This document shows positions 1 to 4,892 of a DNA stretch of 5,812 nt, piece by piece. Position numbers and translations under genes: made by a program. Below the pieces are notes generated by a model. That model worked only from the letters and a program-made list of their open reading frames with translations, ran no database searches and had not been told where the DNA came from. This DNA is from Bacteroidota bacterium (GTDB lineage: Bacteria > Bacteroidota > Bacteroidia > AKYH767-A > JABDAW01), in the NCBI GenBank assembly GCA_023251595.1, contig JAHEYM010000532.1:1-5812 (forward strand), read 5' to 3'. Every line of letters begins with the position of its first letter. Position 1 is the first letter of the stretch.

Positions 1-80
1 TCCCATTCCAAACATCCCCCCTGTAAAAACAAGATATTAAGACTTGCGATATCCCAAAATTCACATGAGCATTTCTTCAT
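1..80 (-). CDS. Hypothetical protein, N-terminal fragment (runs off the left edge)
   Basis: An open frame starts at the ATG at 80-78 and stays open for 26 codons to the window edge. It reads MKKCSCEFWDIASLNILFLQ and then GGCLEW. The start overlaps the stop of the deaminase gene as ATGA, the same junction used by several pairs in this chain, and a GAAGAA stretch lies a few bases upstream as a possible weak ribosome site. Three Cys occur in the visible part (residues 4, 6 and 23). No family is recognisable from 26 residues. A strong Shine-Dalgarno at 16-22, followed by an ATG in another frame, suggests a further gene begins close by, so this protein may be short and end just outside the window. 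The call rests on the overlap and the open frame only. Confidence 0.45.
   Translation of the reverse strand, partial: MKKCSCEFWDIASLNILFLQGGCLEW
4..22 (-). promoter_or_regulatory. Strong Shine-Dalgarno plus ATG at the left edge (possible next gene start)
   Basis: On the minus strand AGGGGGG lies at 22-16. An ATG abuts it at 15-13, too close to be used. A second ATG in the same frame is at 6-4, nine bases downstream, a good initiation distance. This frame differs from that of the MKKCSC frame above it. It probably marks the start of another gene overlapping the end of that one. Only two codons (ATG GGA) are visible, so the gene cannot be confirmed here. Confidence 0.35.
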
Positions 81-463
81 TCTAATTCTTCGTAATGATA
101 TCCTTCGGGACTCGTGTAATGAATCTTATTTATCCCAAAAGACTTAAGGCATCTTATGCAGAATTTACAAGGACGAGACATAGCCAAAGAACCATCCCGC
201 AATTCCCTGTAAATAAAAATATCACAGTGTTTCAGGATATTCTTATTGGGAACTTTGATGATACAATTGATCTCTGCATGAATAGTGGCTTCGGATTTAT
301 ACAATTTAGTCAGATCATTGAGCAACTGTTCATTGCAAGCGGATGCGATGATATTGTCTTTATGCTTTAAACACGCCCCAACACGACACCAATGTCCGGT
401 AGCCAATTTGGACACTCTCTTGGCTTCTTCAAAAAACTTACGATGTTTCTTCTTAAGATGCAT
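77..463 (-). CDS. Short zinc-dependent cytidine/deoxycytidylate-type deaminase
   Basis: A 128-aa protein with the cytidine deaminase superfamily signature. HAE is at residues 62-64, where His is a zinc ligand and Glu the proton shuttle. SRPCKFC is at 96-102, where Cys99 and Cys102 complete the zinc site. An RVGACL strand at 27-32 fits the start of the deaminase core. The family hydrolyses the amino group of cytosine nucleosides or nucleotides; in phages the usual role is dCMP or dCTP to the uridine form, feeding dTTP synthesis. At 128 aa it is much shorter than T4 Cd (about 190 aa), so it is probably a minimal core without the extra regulatory parts of classical dCMP deaminases, and the substrate cannot be read from sequence. 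Its ATG overlaps the end of the 51-aa gene by 11 bases and its TGA overlaps the next ATG. The Lys-rich start (MHLKKKHRK) could contact nucleic acid or be incidental. RNA or DNA editing activity is possible but unsupported. Confidence 0.9.
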   Translation of the reverse strand: MHLKKKHRKFFEEAKRVSKLATGHWCRVGACLKHKDNIIASACNEQLLNDLTKLYKSEATIHAEINCIIKVPNKNILKHCDIFIYRELRDGSLAMSRPCKFCIRCLKSFGINKIHYTSPEGYHYEELE

Positions 464-608
464 CTATATCATTCTTGATTAAATTAAAAACATCGCAATA
501 CAGGAGCAATAAATCATCCAAACCTTTATCAAGCTCTCCGTATTCGAACAGAGAGGCCGCGAGAAATTTTGTCACCATCTCATAAAGTTCATCATCCAAA
601 GGAATCAT
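453..608 (-). CDS. Small acidic hypothetical protein (51 aa)
   Basis: This 51-codon frame starts at the ATG at 608-606 and ends in TAA at 455-453. It fills exactly the gap between the 61-aa gene and the deaminase. Its ATG overlaps the upstream stop as ATGA, and its end overlaps the deaminase start by 11 bases, so it fits the coupled chain on both sides. The protein begins MIPLDDELYEMVTKFLAASL and ends NLIKNDIDAS. It is acidic, rich in Leu and Asp, and looks helical, with a DDLLLLY stretch at about residues 31-37. There is no signal peptide and no Cys pair (one Cys, residue 38). I do not recognise a family. An acidic helical mini-protein of this size could be a host-protein inhibitor or adaptor, but that is a guess. 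The call rests on the junctions and the protein-like composition. Confidence 0.6.
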   Translation of the reverse strand: MIPLDDELYEMVTKFLAASLFEYGELDKGLDDLLLLYCDVFNLIKNDIDAS

Positions 609-790
609 TTTTCAGGCCCATACATGCATTCTGCGGTTTGAAAATACGGCTCTATGAATTCTTTCACATCTTCAGGGATTTTACAACCTTTGTACATACA
701 CAAGTTTCTTTTCTTTTCCCCGAAAACCACACCTTTAGATTCTAGCTCAGATTTCAACTTCGAATCTGAAATTATGATCCAATAAGTCAT
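605..790 (-). CDS. Hypothetical protein (61 aa)
   Basis: A 61-aa frame whose ATG (790-788) overlaps the preceding stop as ATGA and whose TGA (607-605) overlaps the next ATG in the same way. That double coupling is the main reason to accept it. It starts with a hydrophobic beta-like strand (TYWIIISD), followed by a charged helix (SKLKSELESKGV), then a second half with GCKIPEDVKEFIEPYF and an acidic/aromatic tail. Cys occurs at three scattered positions (31, 36, 55), without a CxxC pair. It is probably a small soluble alpha/beta protein. I do not recognise the family. An AGG lies directly against the ATG, too close to act as a ribosome site, so translation probably depends on ribosomes finishing the upstream gene. 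Confidence 0.62.
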   Translation of the reverse strand: MTYWIIISDSKLKSELESKGVVFGEKKRNLCMYKGCKIPEDVKEFIEPYFQTAECMYGPEK

Positions 791-954
791 CCTAGATACA
801 TGAATAACCGAAAATCAAAAATAGAAGGGATAACAACATGATTGTGATAATCATCCACAGCGTTAGATATTCTTTCAATTGAATTGATATATGTTCTGGT
901 ATCCCAATAATAAACATTAAAGTGTAATTGCTTTAGATCAATGAATATATTCAT
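787..954 (-). CDS. Hypothetical protein (55 aa), start reassigned to the TGATG junction
   Basis: The open frame could begin at a GTG at 1005-1003, which would overlap the upstream gene by 52 bases. The ATG at 954-952 forms a 1-base TGATG overlap with the upstream stop, the junction style seen throughout this window, so I choose it. The resulting 55-aa protein begins MNIFIDLKQLHFNVYYWDTR and ends FDFRLFMYLG. It is rich in aromatic residues and isoleucine, with a small polar middle (ERISNAVDDYHNHV). The beta-strand-like FNVYYWD resembles nothing I can name. It has no Cys and no obvious transmembrane helix. The stop overlaps the next ATG as ATGA. There is no clear Shine-Dalgarno, consistent with reinitiation. 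Confidence 0.58.
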   Translation of the reverse strand: MNIFIDLKQLHFNVYYWDTRTYINSIERISNAVDDYHNHVVIPSIFDFRLFMYLG

Positions 955-1193
955 CACATGTATCGCTTTTTGTTGATTATTCGCTTCTTGTTCTGTTCCA
1001 AACACGAATCACAAATAGCCAATGTGAAAGTATTGTGATCATGTATTAAACCGAATCCAGCGGAGATTTTACCCACGATCCCATTAGAAAACATGTTCTT
1101 CTCGGTATCAATTACACCGAATTTATCAAACTTCATGATATCCATGATTACTTCGATACAATCATCACCACAACAAAAACAACGTATTTTCAT
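954..1193 (-). CDS. Small paired-CxxC (zinc-knuckle) phage protein
   Basis: A 79-aa protein with two Cys pairs about 50 residues apart: Cys5-x2-Cys8-Gly at the N terminus (within RCFCCGDDC) and Cys61-x2-Cys64 (ICDSCL) near the C terminus. Further Cys stand at 7 and 12. Two CxxC knuckles bracketing a beta-rich middle (FGVIDTEK to NTFTLAI) is the layout of many small phage and bacterial zinc-ribbon proteins ending in a CDxCL-type helix, so a structural zinc site is likely. The tail is basic (EQNKKRIINKKRY), which could favour nucleic-acid contact. The start is the ATG at 1193-1191, with a GAAAGAAAC stretch just upstream as a modest ribosome site. The stop overlaps the next ATG by one base. The precise role is unknown. 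Confidence 0.72.
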   Translation of the reverse strand: MKIRCFCCGDDCIEVIMDIMKFDKFGVIDTEKNMFSNGIVGKISAGFGLIHDHNTFTLAICDSCLEQNKKRIINKKRYM

Positions 1194-1200
1194 GTTTCTT

Positions 1201-1239
1201 TCAATCTGAGTTCGCCTTTTGGGCCGCCGAGAAAAGCAT
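1201..1239 (-). CDS. Possible 12-codon mini-ORF in the gap before the zinc-knuckle gene
   Basis: An ATG at 1239-1237 directly follows the stop of the 163-aa gene (TAA then ATG) and is preceded by AGGG four bases upstream (the run reads CAGGGATAAATG). The frame reads MLFSAAQKANSD and stops at TGA, eight bases before the zinc-knuckle ATG. The Shine-Dalgarno and position could allow translation, either as a coupling leader that hands ribosomes to the next gene or as a degraded remnant. No conservation evidence is available here, so this is a candidate only. Confidence 0.22.
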   Translation of the reverse strand: MLFSAAQKANSD

Positions 1240-1731
1240 TTATCCCTGAGTTATCAATTCCTCGATCTGATCCTTAAGAGATGGCTCTTGCGTCGATTCA
1301 GCCCATGCGATGAACCGATCAAGAACAGTGATGACATCCTGTAAAGATGCATCGCCTTTTAAAACGATGTGAGGAGTGTTCCCAAACATGGAGACTTGCT
1401 TATTGACTTGGAAAATATGTTCTGCCTGTGCCATACTGATTCCAAACCATTCGACACCGGAAGCGAGAACCGAATTGACTCCACGGTTCGATTTCAAGTT
1501 CGGAGCCCATTTGCATTTTTTATTGTCCGATCCCATCTCCATCCCGTATTCCCACTCGTTAGGCCATACCAGAGGCGCATTCCCCAACAAGCATCCATTG
1601 GTTCCGCACCGAATGCCGAGAGCAGTTTTCCAGATCGAGTTCTTGCTGTTCCATGTCGAAAAATCAAAAATCTTTGGGCTCTCATTAAGAGTGAAATCCC
1701 GGAGTTCTTTCAGTCTGTCAATGCGTATCAT
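1240..1731 (-). CDS. CGTxxC-motif hypothetical protein (163 aa)
   Basis: The protein reads MIRIDRLKELRDFTL, then FDFSTW, then RCGTNGCLLGNAPL at 41-54 (Cys42, Cys47), then a Trp-rich stretch, then GVEWFGISMAQAEHIF at 92-107, and a C-terminal helix (VITVLDRFIAWAE). From family knowledge, a CGTxxCxxG motif followed by a W/FFG(I/L)SxxxAxxLF-like motif recurs in uncharacterised phage and plasmid proteins; I know of no established function. Start choice: the frame can be extended eight codons to an ATG at 1755, but the ATG at 1731-1729 has a near-perfect AAGGGGG five bases upstream, so I choose it. That site sits on the stop of the upstream gene, giving a 10-base gap rather than an overlap. Base composition differs from nrdJ: two sampled 60-base lines (1501-1620) are 48% and 58% GC against 27% and 33% in two sampled nrdJ lines, which hints at separate acquisition. 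The family match is from memory. Confidence 0.8.
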   Translation of the reverse strand: MIRIDRLKELRDFTLNESPKIFDFSTWNSKNSIWKTALGIRCGTNGCLLGNAPLVWPNEWEYGMEMGSDNKKCKWAPNLKSNRGVNSVLASGVEWFGISMAQAEHIFQVNKQVSMFGNTPHIVLKGDASLQDVITVLDRFIAWAESTQEPSLKDQIEELITQG

Positions 1732-1744
1732 GAATTCCCCCTTA
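1732..1744 (-). promoter_or_regulatory. Strong Shine-Dalgarno that fixes the start of the 163-aa gene
   Basis: On the minus strand TAAGGGGGAATTC precedes the ATG at 1731. The purine run overlaps the stop codon of the 138-aa gene, and spacing to the ATG is five bases. It is the best ribosome site inside the small-gene chain, and it argues against the upstream in-frame ATG at 1755, which would leave this site inside the coding region. Confidence 0.75.
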
Positions 1745-2158
1745 GTAATGTTCATAACAAGACCCAGAACAAATCCGCTCTTGCTTTTTGGTTCTCAACC
1801 TCACGGTACAATCGGTGTCATCTTCGCCGTATTTACATCCACAATTCACACAACAATGACGAGTATGAGCATCGTGAGCCAATAATTCTACGGATACAGG
1901 TTCCGCAGGATTCAGATTGTTTTCTGAAGCAGGTGTGGTATTGACCGTTTTCAAAAATTCCGGAATGCCTAATCGCCTTGCCCATTCTCTGTCCGCTTTG
2001 GTGATCTTCTTGGGCTTTGAGACGAATACACAGGACAAGGGAATCAATTCATCATTCGTCCGACATAGTTTTATGCAACGATAAAGATTTTTCACCATAT
2101 CTTGCGTCAAACCAATTCCGGAAAGTCTGATGTCGGTGTCGGTGAGATTTTTTAGCAT
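1742..2158 (-). CDS. Cys-rich, probable zinc-binding hypothetical protein (138 aa)
   Basis: The N-terminal half (residues 1-72) is helical and basic, with KPKKITKADREWARRLGIP at about 48-66, which could bind nucleic acid or protein. A low-complexity linker (about 73-95, Thr/Asn/Pro/Glu-rich) leads to a C-terminal Cys cluster: His98, His101, Cys102, Cys103, Cys106, Cys108, Cys117, Cys130 and Cys134, containing CVNCGCKYG. The Cys spacing fits a small zinc ribbon or knuckle at the C terminus. Two more Cys are near residues 28 and 32. The ATG at 2158-2156 overlaps the end of the upstream frame as ATGCTAA, a 7-base overlap, which supports both genes. No strong ribosome site precedes it. I do not recognise a named family; a transcription-related or host-interaction role is conceivable but not shown. 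Confidence 0.75.
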   Translation of the reverse strand: MLKNLTDTDIRLSGIGLTQDMVKNLYRCIKLCRTNDELIPLSCVFVSKPKKITKADREWARRLGIPEFLKTVNTTPASENNLNPAEPVSVELLAHDAHTRHCCVNCGCKYGEDDTDCTVRLRTKKQERICSGSCYEHY

Positions 2159-2379
2159 GATCTGACGGCTTTCATTGCGATTTTAATTAAACCTTTTTTC
2201 CCGAGCCATTTCGTCTTGTATTGCTGAACCAAGGATGGAGTAAGATTAATTTCAGAACGTAAATAGGCCAAATCCGCATGGAGTTTCATTTCGAGATCAT
2301 TCAGATAATATGGTATGTTTTTATCATATTTCACAAAAATCACCAAGTTTAAAATAATCTCATCGAAACCACATGTCAA
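2152..2379 (-). CDS. Hypothetical protein (up to 75 aa, start uncertain)
   Basis: The open frame runs from just after a stop at 2385-2383 to TAA at 2154-2152, where it overlaps the next gene as ATGCTAA. The outermost possible start is a TTG at 2379, with no ribosome site and coinciding with a TTGACA -35-like hexamer. Inner options are GTG at 2331 (59 aa, preceded by GGTGA at six bases) and ATG at 2289 (45 aa, MKLHADLAYL...). I list the longest frame but favour the GTG. The body is helical: LNDLEMKLHADLAYLRSEI, then LTPSLVQQYKTKWLGKKGLI and a basic end (KIAMKAVRSC). It is a small basic helical protein, possibly DNA- or RNA-binding. It has no recognised family. The downstream overlap is the best support that it is translated. 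Confidence 0.5.
   Translation of the reverse strand: MTCGFDEIILNLVIFVKYDKNIPYYLNDLEMKLHADLAYLRSEINLTPSLVQQYKTKWLGKKGLIKIAMKAVRSC
2351..2379 (-). promoter_or_regulatory. Candidate sigma70-type promoter for the small-gene chain
   Basis: On the minus strand an exact TTGACA (2379-2374) is followed after 17 bases by TATTTT (2356-2351), four of six matches to TATAAT. Spacing is ideal. It lies at the widest gap in the window, just after the nrdJ stop, and would start transcription near 2344, upstream of the GTG and ATG candidates of the next gene. This would give the small genes and the deaminase host-polymerase transcription independent of nrdJ. A single match of this kind can arise by chance in AT-rich DNA, and the hexamer could also simply be the first codons of the next frame. 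Confidence 0.4.
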
Positions 2380-2426
2380 GGGTTATTTGCAACGAATTAT
2401 GGCAGAAAATGGCCAGTATGTTGGAA

Positions 2427-4892
2427 TTATCCGCACTTAGAGAATCCGCAGCTTGAACATGTCACGCACCCCTCTTTATAAATTAACGAGTCAGTTGCTC
2501 CGCAAGAAGAACATTTCTTATCAGTAGATTTAGATCCATCTTTGATATAATGTTTCAATACTCTTGCCATTACTTTTGAGAACGAATACATATCACTGTT
2601 TTTATCGTCCTTTTGTAATTGTTCTACTACATATTGAATAGGAGATCCATGTCTTAAAGACAGAGATAATATTCTAGTGAATTCTCCTTCAGTTGGATTT
2701 TCAAATACTTTCACTATGTCTTTAATCATAGTCTCTTCTTCACCAAGTCCATAAGATAGATCGTACAATCTTTTGCCAGCCATCTTACCATTCTTAGAAA
2801 CCTTTCCAGATTTATACTTCTTGGGAATTTGGACATATTTGGACAAGCCACCGAATATTTCATATGGCTTATTTTCATACTTCCCGACAAACACTGTCCA
2901 CGGTTCACCTTTAACAATTGTCTGATGTATATCACAATCCAAAGAATCCGGACGTTTAGGTGCTTGGTATTCTTTGAATTCGTCCTTCTTAGATTCTGTT
3001 TGGGAAATCAAAACCCCCGACCGGCATCCATCTCTGTAAACAGTGAACCCTTTACATCCCTCTTCAAACGCTTTCATATAGATCTCTGATATCAATTCCT
3101 TAGTGGCATCGTTTGGAAGATTGCAGGTTTTTGATATCGCATGACAAATCCACTTCTGAGCAGCACCTTGAATTTTCACACTTGCGATCCAGTTAATATC
3201 GCTAGAAGTCGCCTTATGATACGGAGAATCTTCGATGTTTTCTTTTCCGGTGATATCCATCCACATCTTGAATCCGTGATGATATACCGGGAATTCTTGC
3301 CATTTATCACCCAGATCATCAATAAAATCAGGTTTGGCAGTGGTATCAATAGGATTTATTTTTTTCCGTCGAGTATATTTCAAGAGGTATGCTGGTTCAA
3401 TTCCGGATGTGGTTTTTGTTAGAGTGGAGACGGAACCAGTAGGAGCGGTAGTAGTCAACGCAATATTTCGTCTGCCATATTTCTTGTACATCTCGACATC
3501 ATCTTCATCCAGACATTTGATGATACGATTCAAAAATTCATGATCCTTCTCGAGTTCGTAATCAAACAACTCAAATTTGCCTCTTTGTTTTGCCATATGA
3601 ATCGAGCATCTATAAGCATTAACAGCTAAAGTTTTGTAGATCTTTTCTGTCTTTTTGATCGACTCGCCAGAACCGTAGCTGACATTCAAAGCAGCTAATG
3701 TATCACCCAATGCAGTGATGCCTAGACCAGTACGACGCCCCTTGACGCACACAGATCTGAAATCTTCCCACATCTTTTTCTCTGGGGCTTTGATGAAATC
3801 GGGTTGATCATCATTGGCAATCTTTAGCAAAATCTTATCAATCTTTTCCAATTCCAAATCAACAACATCATCCATCAATTTTTGAGCCTGATACGCAATA
3901 TCCGAGAACTTATTGAAATCAAATTTTGCATTTGATGTGAAAGGATTTTTGACAAACGGTAACAGATTGATAACTAACAGTCTACAGGAATCTGTCCCCA
4001 TTGGAATCTCGCCGCAAGGATTCGTAGATACATCCTTAAATGCTTCATCGACTTTTCCATAAATCCCAGATGGCCCTTGAGACGTGATGTTATCCCAAAA
4101 CAAGACTCCCGGTTCCGCACCTTCCCAAACTGAAGAGATGATCTGATTCCAGATTGATTTGGCACTAACATGCTTTGTTATTTTCTTCTCTCCAGTCATG
4201 GGCCAGAATTGCTCGTACTCGGAATCTGACTTCACTGCTTCCATGAATTCATTAGAAACCCTAACTGAAATATTCGCCCCTGTGACCTTTTTCTTGTCCT
4301 TTTTGATATTGATGAAAGTCTCAACTTCCGGGTGATGGATCGAGATGGTTTGCATCAATGCACCTCGACGCCCACCTTGTGCAACTTCTCGACAAGTATT
4401 GGAAAATCTCTCCATAAAAAGACCAATACCATCGGTCGATCTGGCAGCATTTTGAGTCAACACACCTTTCGGACGTATGTTTGATAGATCCATTCCAACG
4501 CCACAACGTCTTTTCATTAATTGCACCAACTGTTGATCAGAATGCATGATACCGCCGTAAGAATCCAACACCGGAGCAATCACAAAACAATTGCCTATCG
4601 ATTGGATTTGATGATCGTTTCCAATTGCATTCATAGGAGAACCTTGTGGTACTATGTATTTGAAATCTTTAAGCAACTGATATATTTCATCAAAAGACAA
4701 TGGGTTAGGATATTTAGATTCAATCCTAGCAAACTCTCCAGCCAGTCTCTTATGCATATCATCGGGGGTCAATTCTTTTATATCACCAGAATTATCAGTC
4801 AAAGCATATTTAGAAACAAACACATTAGCAGCTAACTCATCCCCATTGAAATATTCCAGTGATTTGTCATATGCTTCTTTATACGTGGACAT
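2427..4892 (-). CDS. nrdJ: Adenosylcobalamin-dependent (class II) ribonucleotide reductase
   Basis: This 821-aa enzyme reduces ribonucleotides to deoxyribonucleotides, using a 5'-deoxyadenosyl radical from coenzyme B12. The N terminus (SLEYFNGDELAANVFVSKYA, 11-30) is typical of class II enzymes. IGNCFV carries the first redox Cys (Cys102). NPCGE at 291-295 gives Asn291, the thiyl Cys293 and Glu295. Cys303 is placed as the second redox Cys. TAPTGSVS at 482-489 is the phosphate-binding loop. EGCKGFTVYRDGCRSGVL at 611-628 is a class II hallmark. The C terminus is a Cys-rich zinc ribbon (Cys794, 797, 809, 812, 815, 820) ending CGFSKCG, the usual tail whose last Cys pair re-reduces the active site. 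No ATP-cone is present ahead of the core, so overall dATP inhibition is not expected; the specificity site cannot be judged by eye. It is complete, with no intein or intron seen. The ATG overlaps the gene 4 stop (TAATG) and is preceded by GAGGG about six bases away, so it has both coupling and its own ribosome site. The enzyme depends on host or environmental cobalamin. Confidence 0.97.
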   Translation of the reverse strand: MSTYKEAYDKSLEYFNGDELAANVFVSKYALTDNSGDIKELTPDDMHKRLAGEFARIESKYPNPLSFDEIYQLLKDFKYIVPQGSPMNAIGNDHQIQSIGNCFVIAPVLDSYGGIMHSDQQLVQLMKRRCGVGMDLSNIRPKGVLTQNAARSTDGIGLFMERFSNTCREVAQGGRRGALMQTISIHHPEVETFINIKKDKKKVTGANISVRVSNEFMEAVKSDSEYEQFWPMTGEKKITKHVSAKSIWNQIISSVWEGAEPGVLFWDNITSQGPSGIYGKVDEAFKDVSTNPCGEIPMGTDSCRLLVINLLPFVKNPFTSNAKFDFNKFSDIAYQAQKLMDDVVDLELEKIDKILLKIANDDQPDFIKAPEKKMWEDFRSVCVKGRRTGLGITALGDTLAALNVSYGSGESIKKTEKIYKTLAVNAYRCSIHMAKQRGKFELFDYELEKDHEFLNRIIKCLDEDDVEMYKKYGRRNIALTTTAPTGSVSTLTKTTSGIEPAYLLKYTRRKKINPIDTTAKPDFIDDLGDKWQEFPVYHHGFKMWMDITGKENIEDSPYHKATSSDINWIASVKIQGAAQKWICHAISKTCNLPNDATKELISEIYMKAFEEGCKGFTVYRDGCRSGVLISQTESKKDEFKEYQAPKRPDSLDCDIHQTIVKGEPWTVFVGKYENKPYEIFGGLSKYVQIPKKYKSGKVSKNGKMAGKRLYDLSYGLGEEETMIKDIVKVFENPTEGEFTRILSLSLRHGSPIQYVVEQLQKDDKNSDMYSFSKVMARVLKHYIKDGSKSTDKKCSSCGATDSLIYKEGCVTCSSCGFSKCG

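Noticed and set aside
95..482. Plus-strand frames of 91 and 65 codons opposite the deaminase
   Set aside because: They are antisense to a gene with an intact catalytic motif and show no recognisable protein features.
787..1005. Longer 72-aa version of the 55-aa gene starting at GTG 1005
   Set aside because: It would overlap the zinc-knuckle gene by 52 bases. The ATG at 954 gives the TGATG junction used elsewhere in the window.
1210..1240. CTTTT/AAAAG inverted repeat in the 1194-1239 gap as a terminator
   Set aside because: Five weak pairs with a GC-rich loop and no downstream U-tract; more likely chance.
1369..1944. Two long plus-strand open frames (about 191 and 169 codons) opposite the 163-aa and 138-aa genes
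   Set aside because: They overlap each other in different frames, run antisense across a well-supported junction with a strong ribosome site, lack a good Shine-Dalgarno, and read as Ser/Pro/His/Arg-rich shadow protein. They are long because the region is GC-richer.
2395..2420. Inverted repeat TGGC...GCCA after nrdJ as a terminator
   Set aside because: The stem is only four base pairs with an eight-base loop and no T-run follows.
2474..2485. TATAAATT on the plus strand resembling a T4 late promoter (TATAAATA); similar near-matches on the minus strand near 5185 and 5345
   Set aside because: All have at least one mismatch and lie inside coding regions. The plus-strand copy faces away from every gene in the window.
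2829..4835. Several plus-strand frames of 69-104 codons and minus-strand frames of 61-69 codons within nrdJ
   Set aside because: All lie inside a complete, motif-rich nrdJ in other frames and have no ribosome site or coupling.
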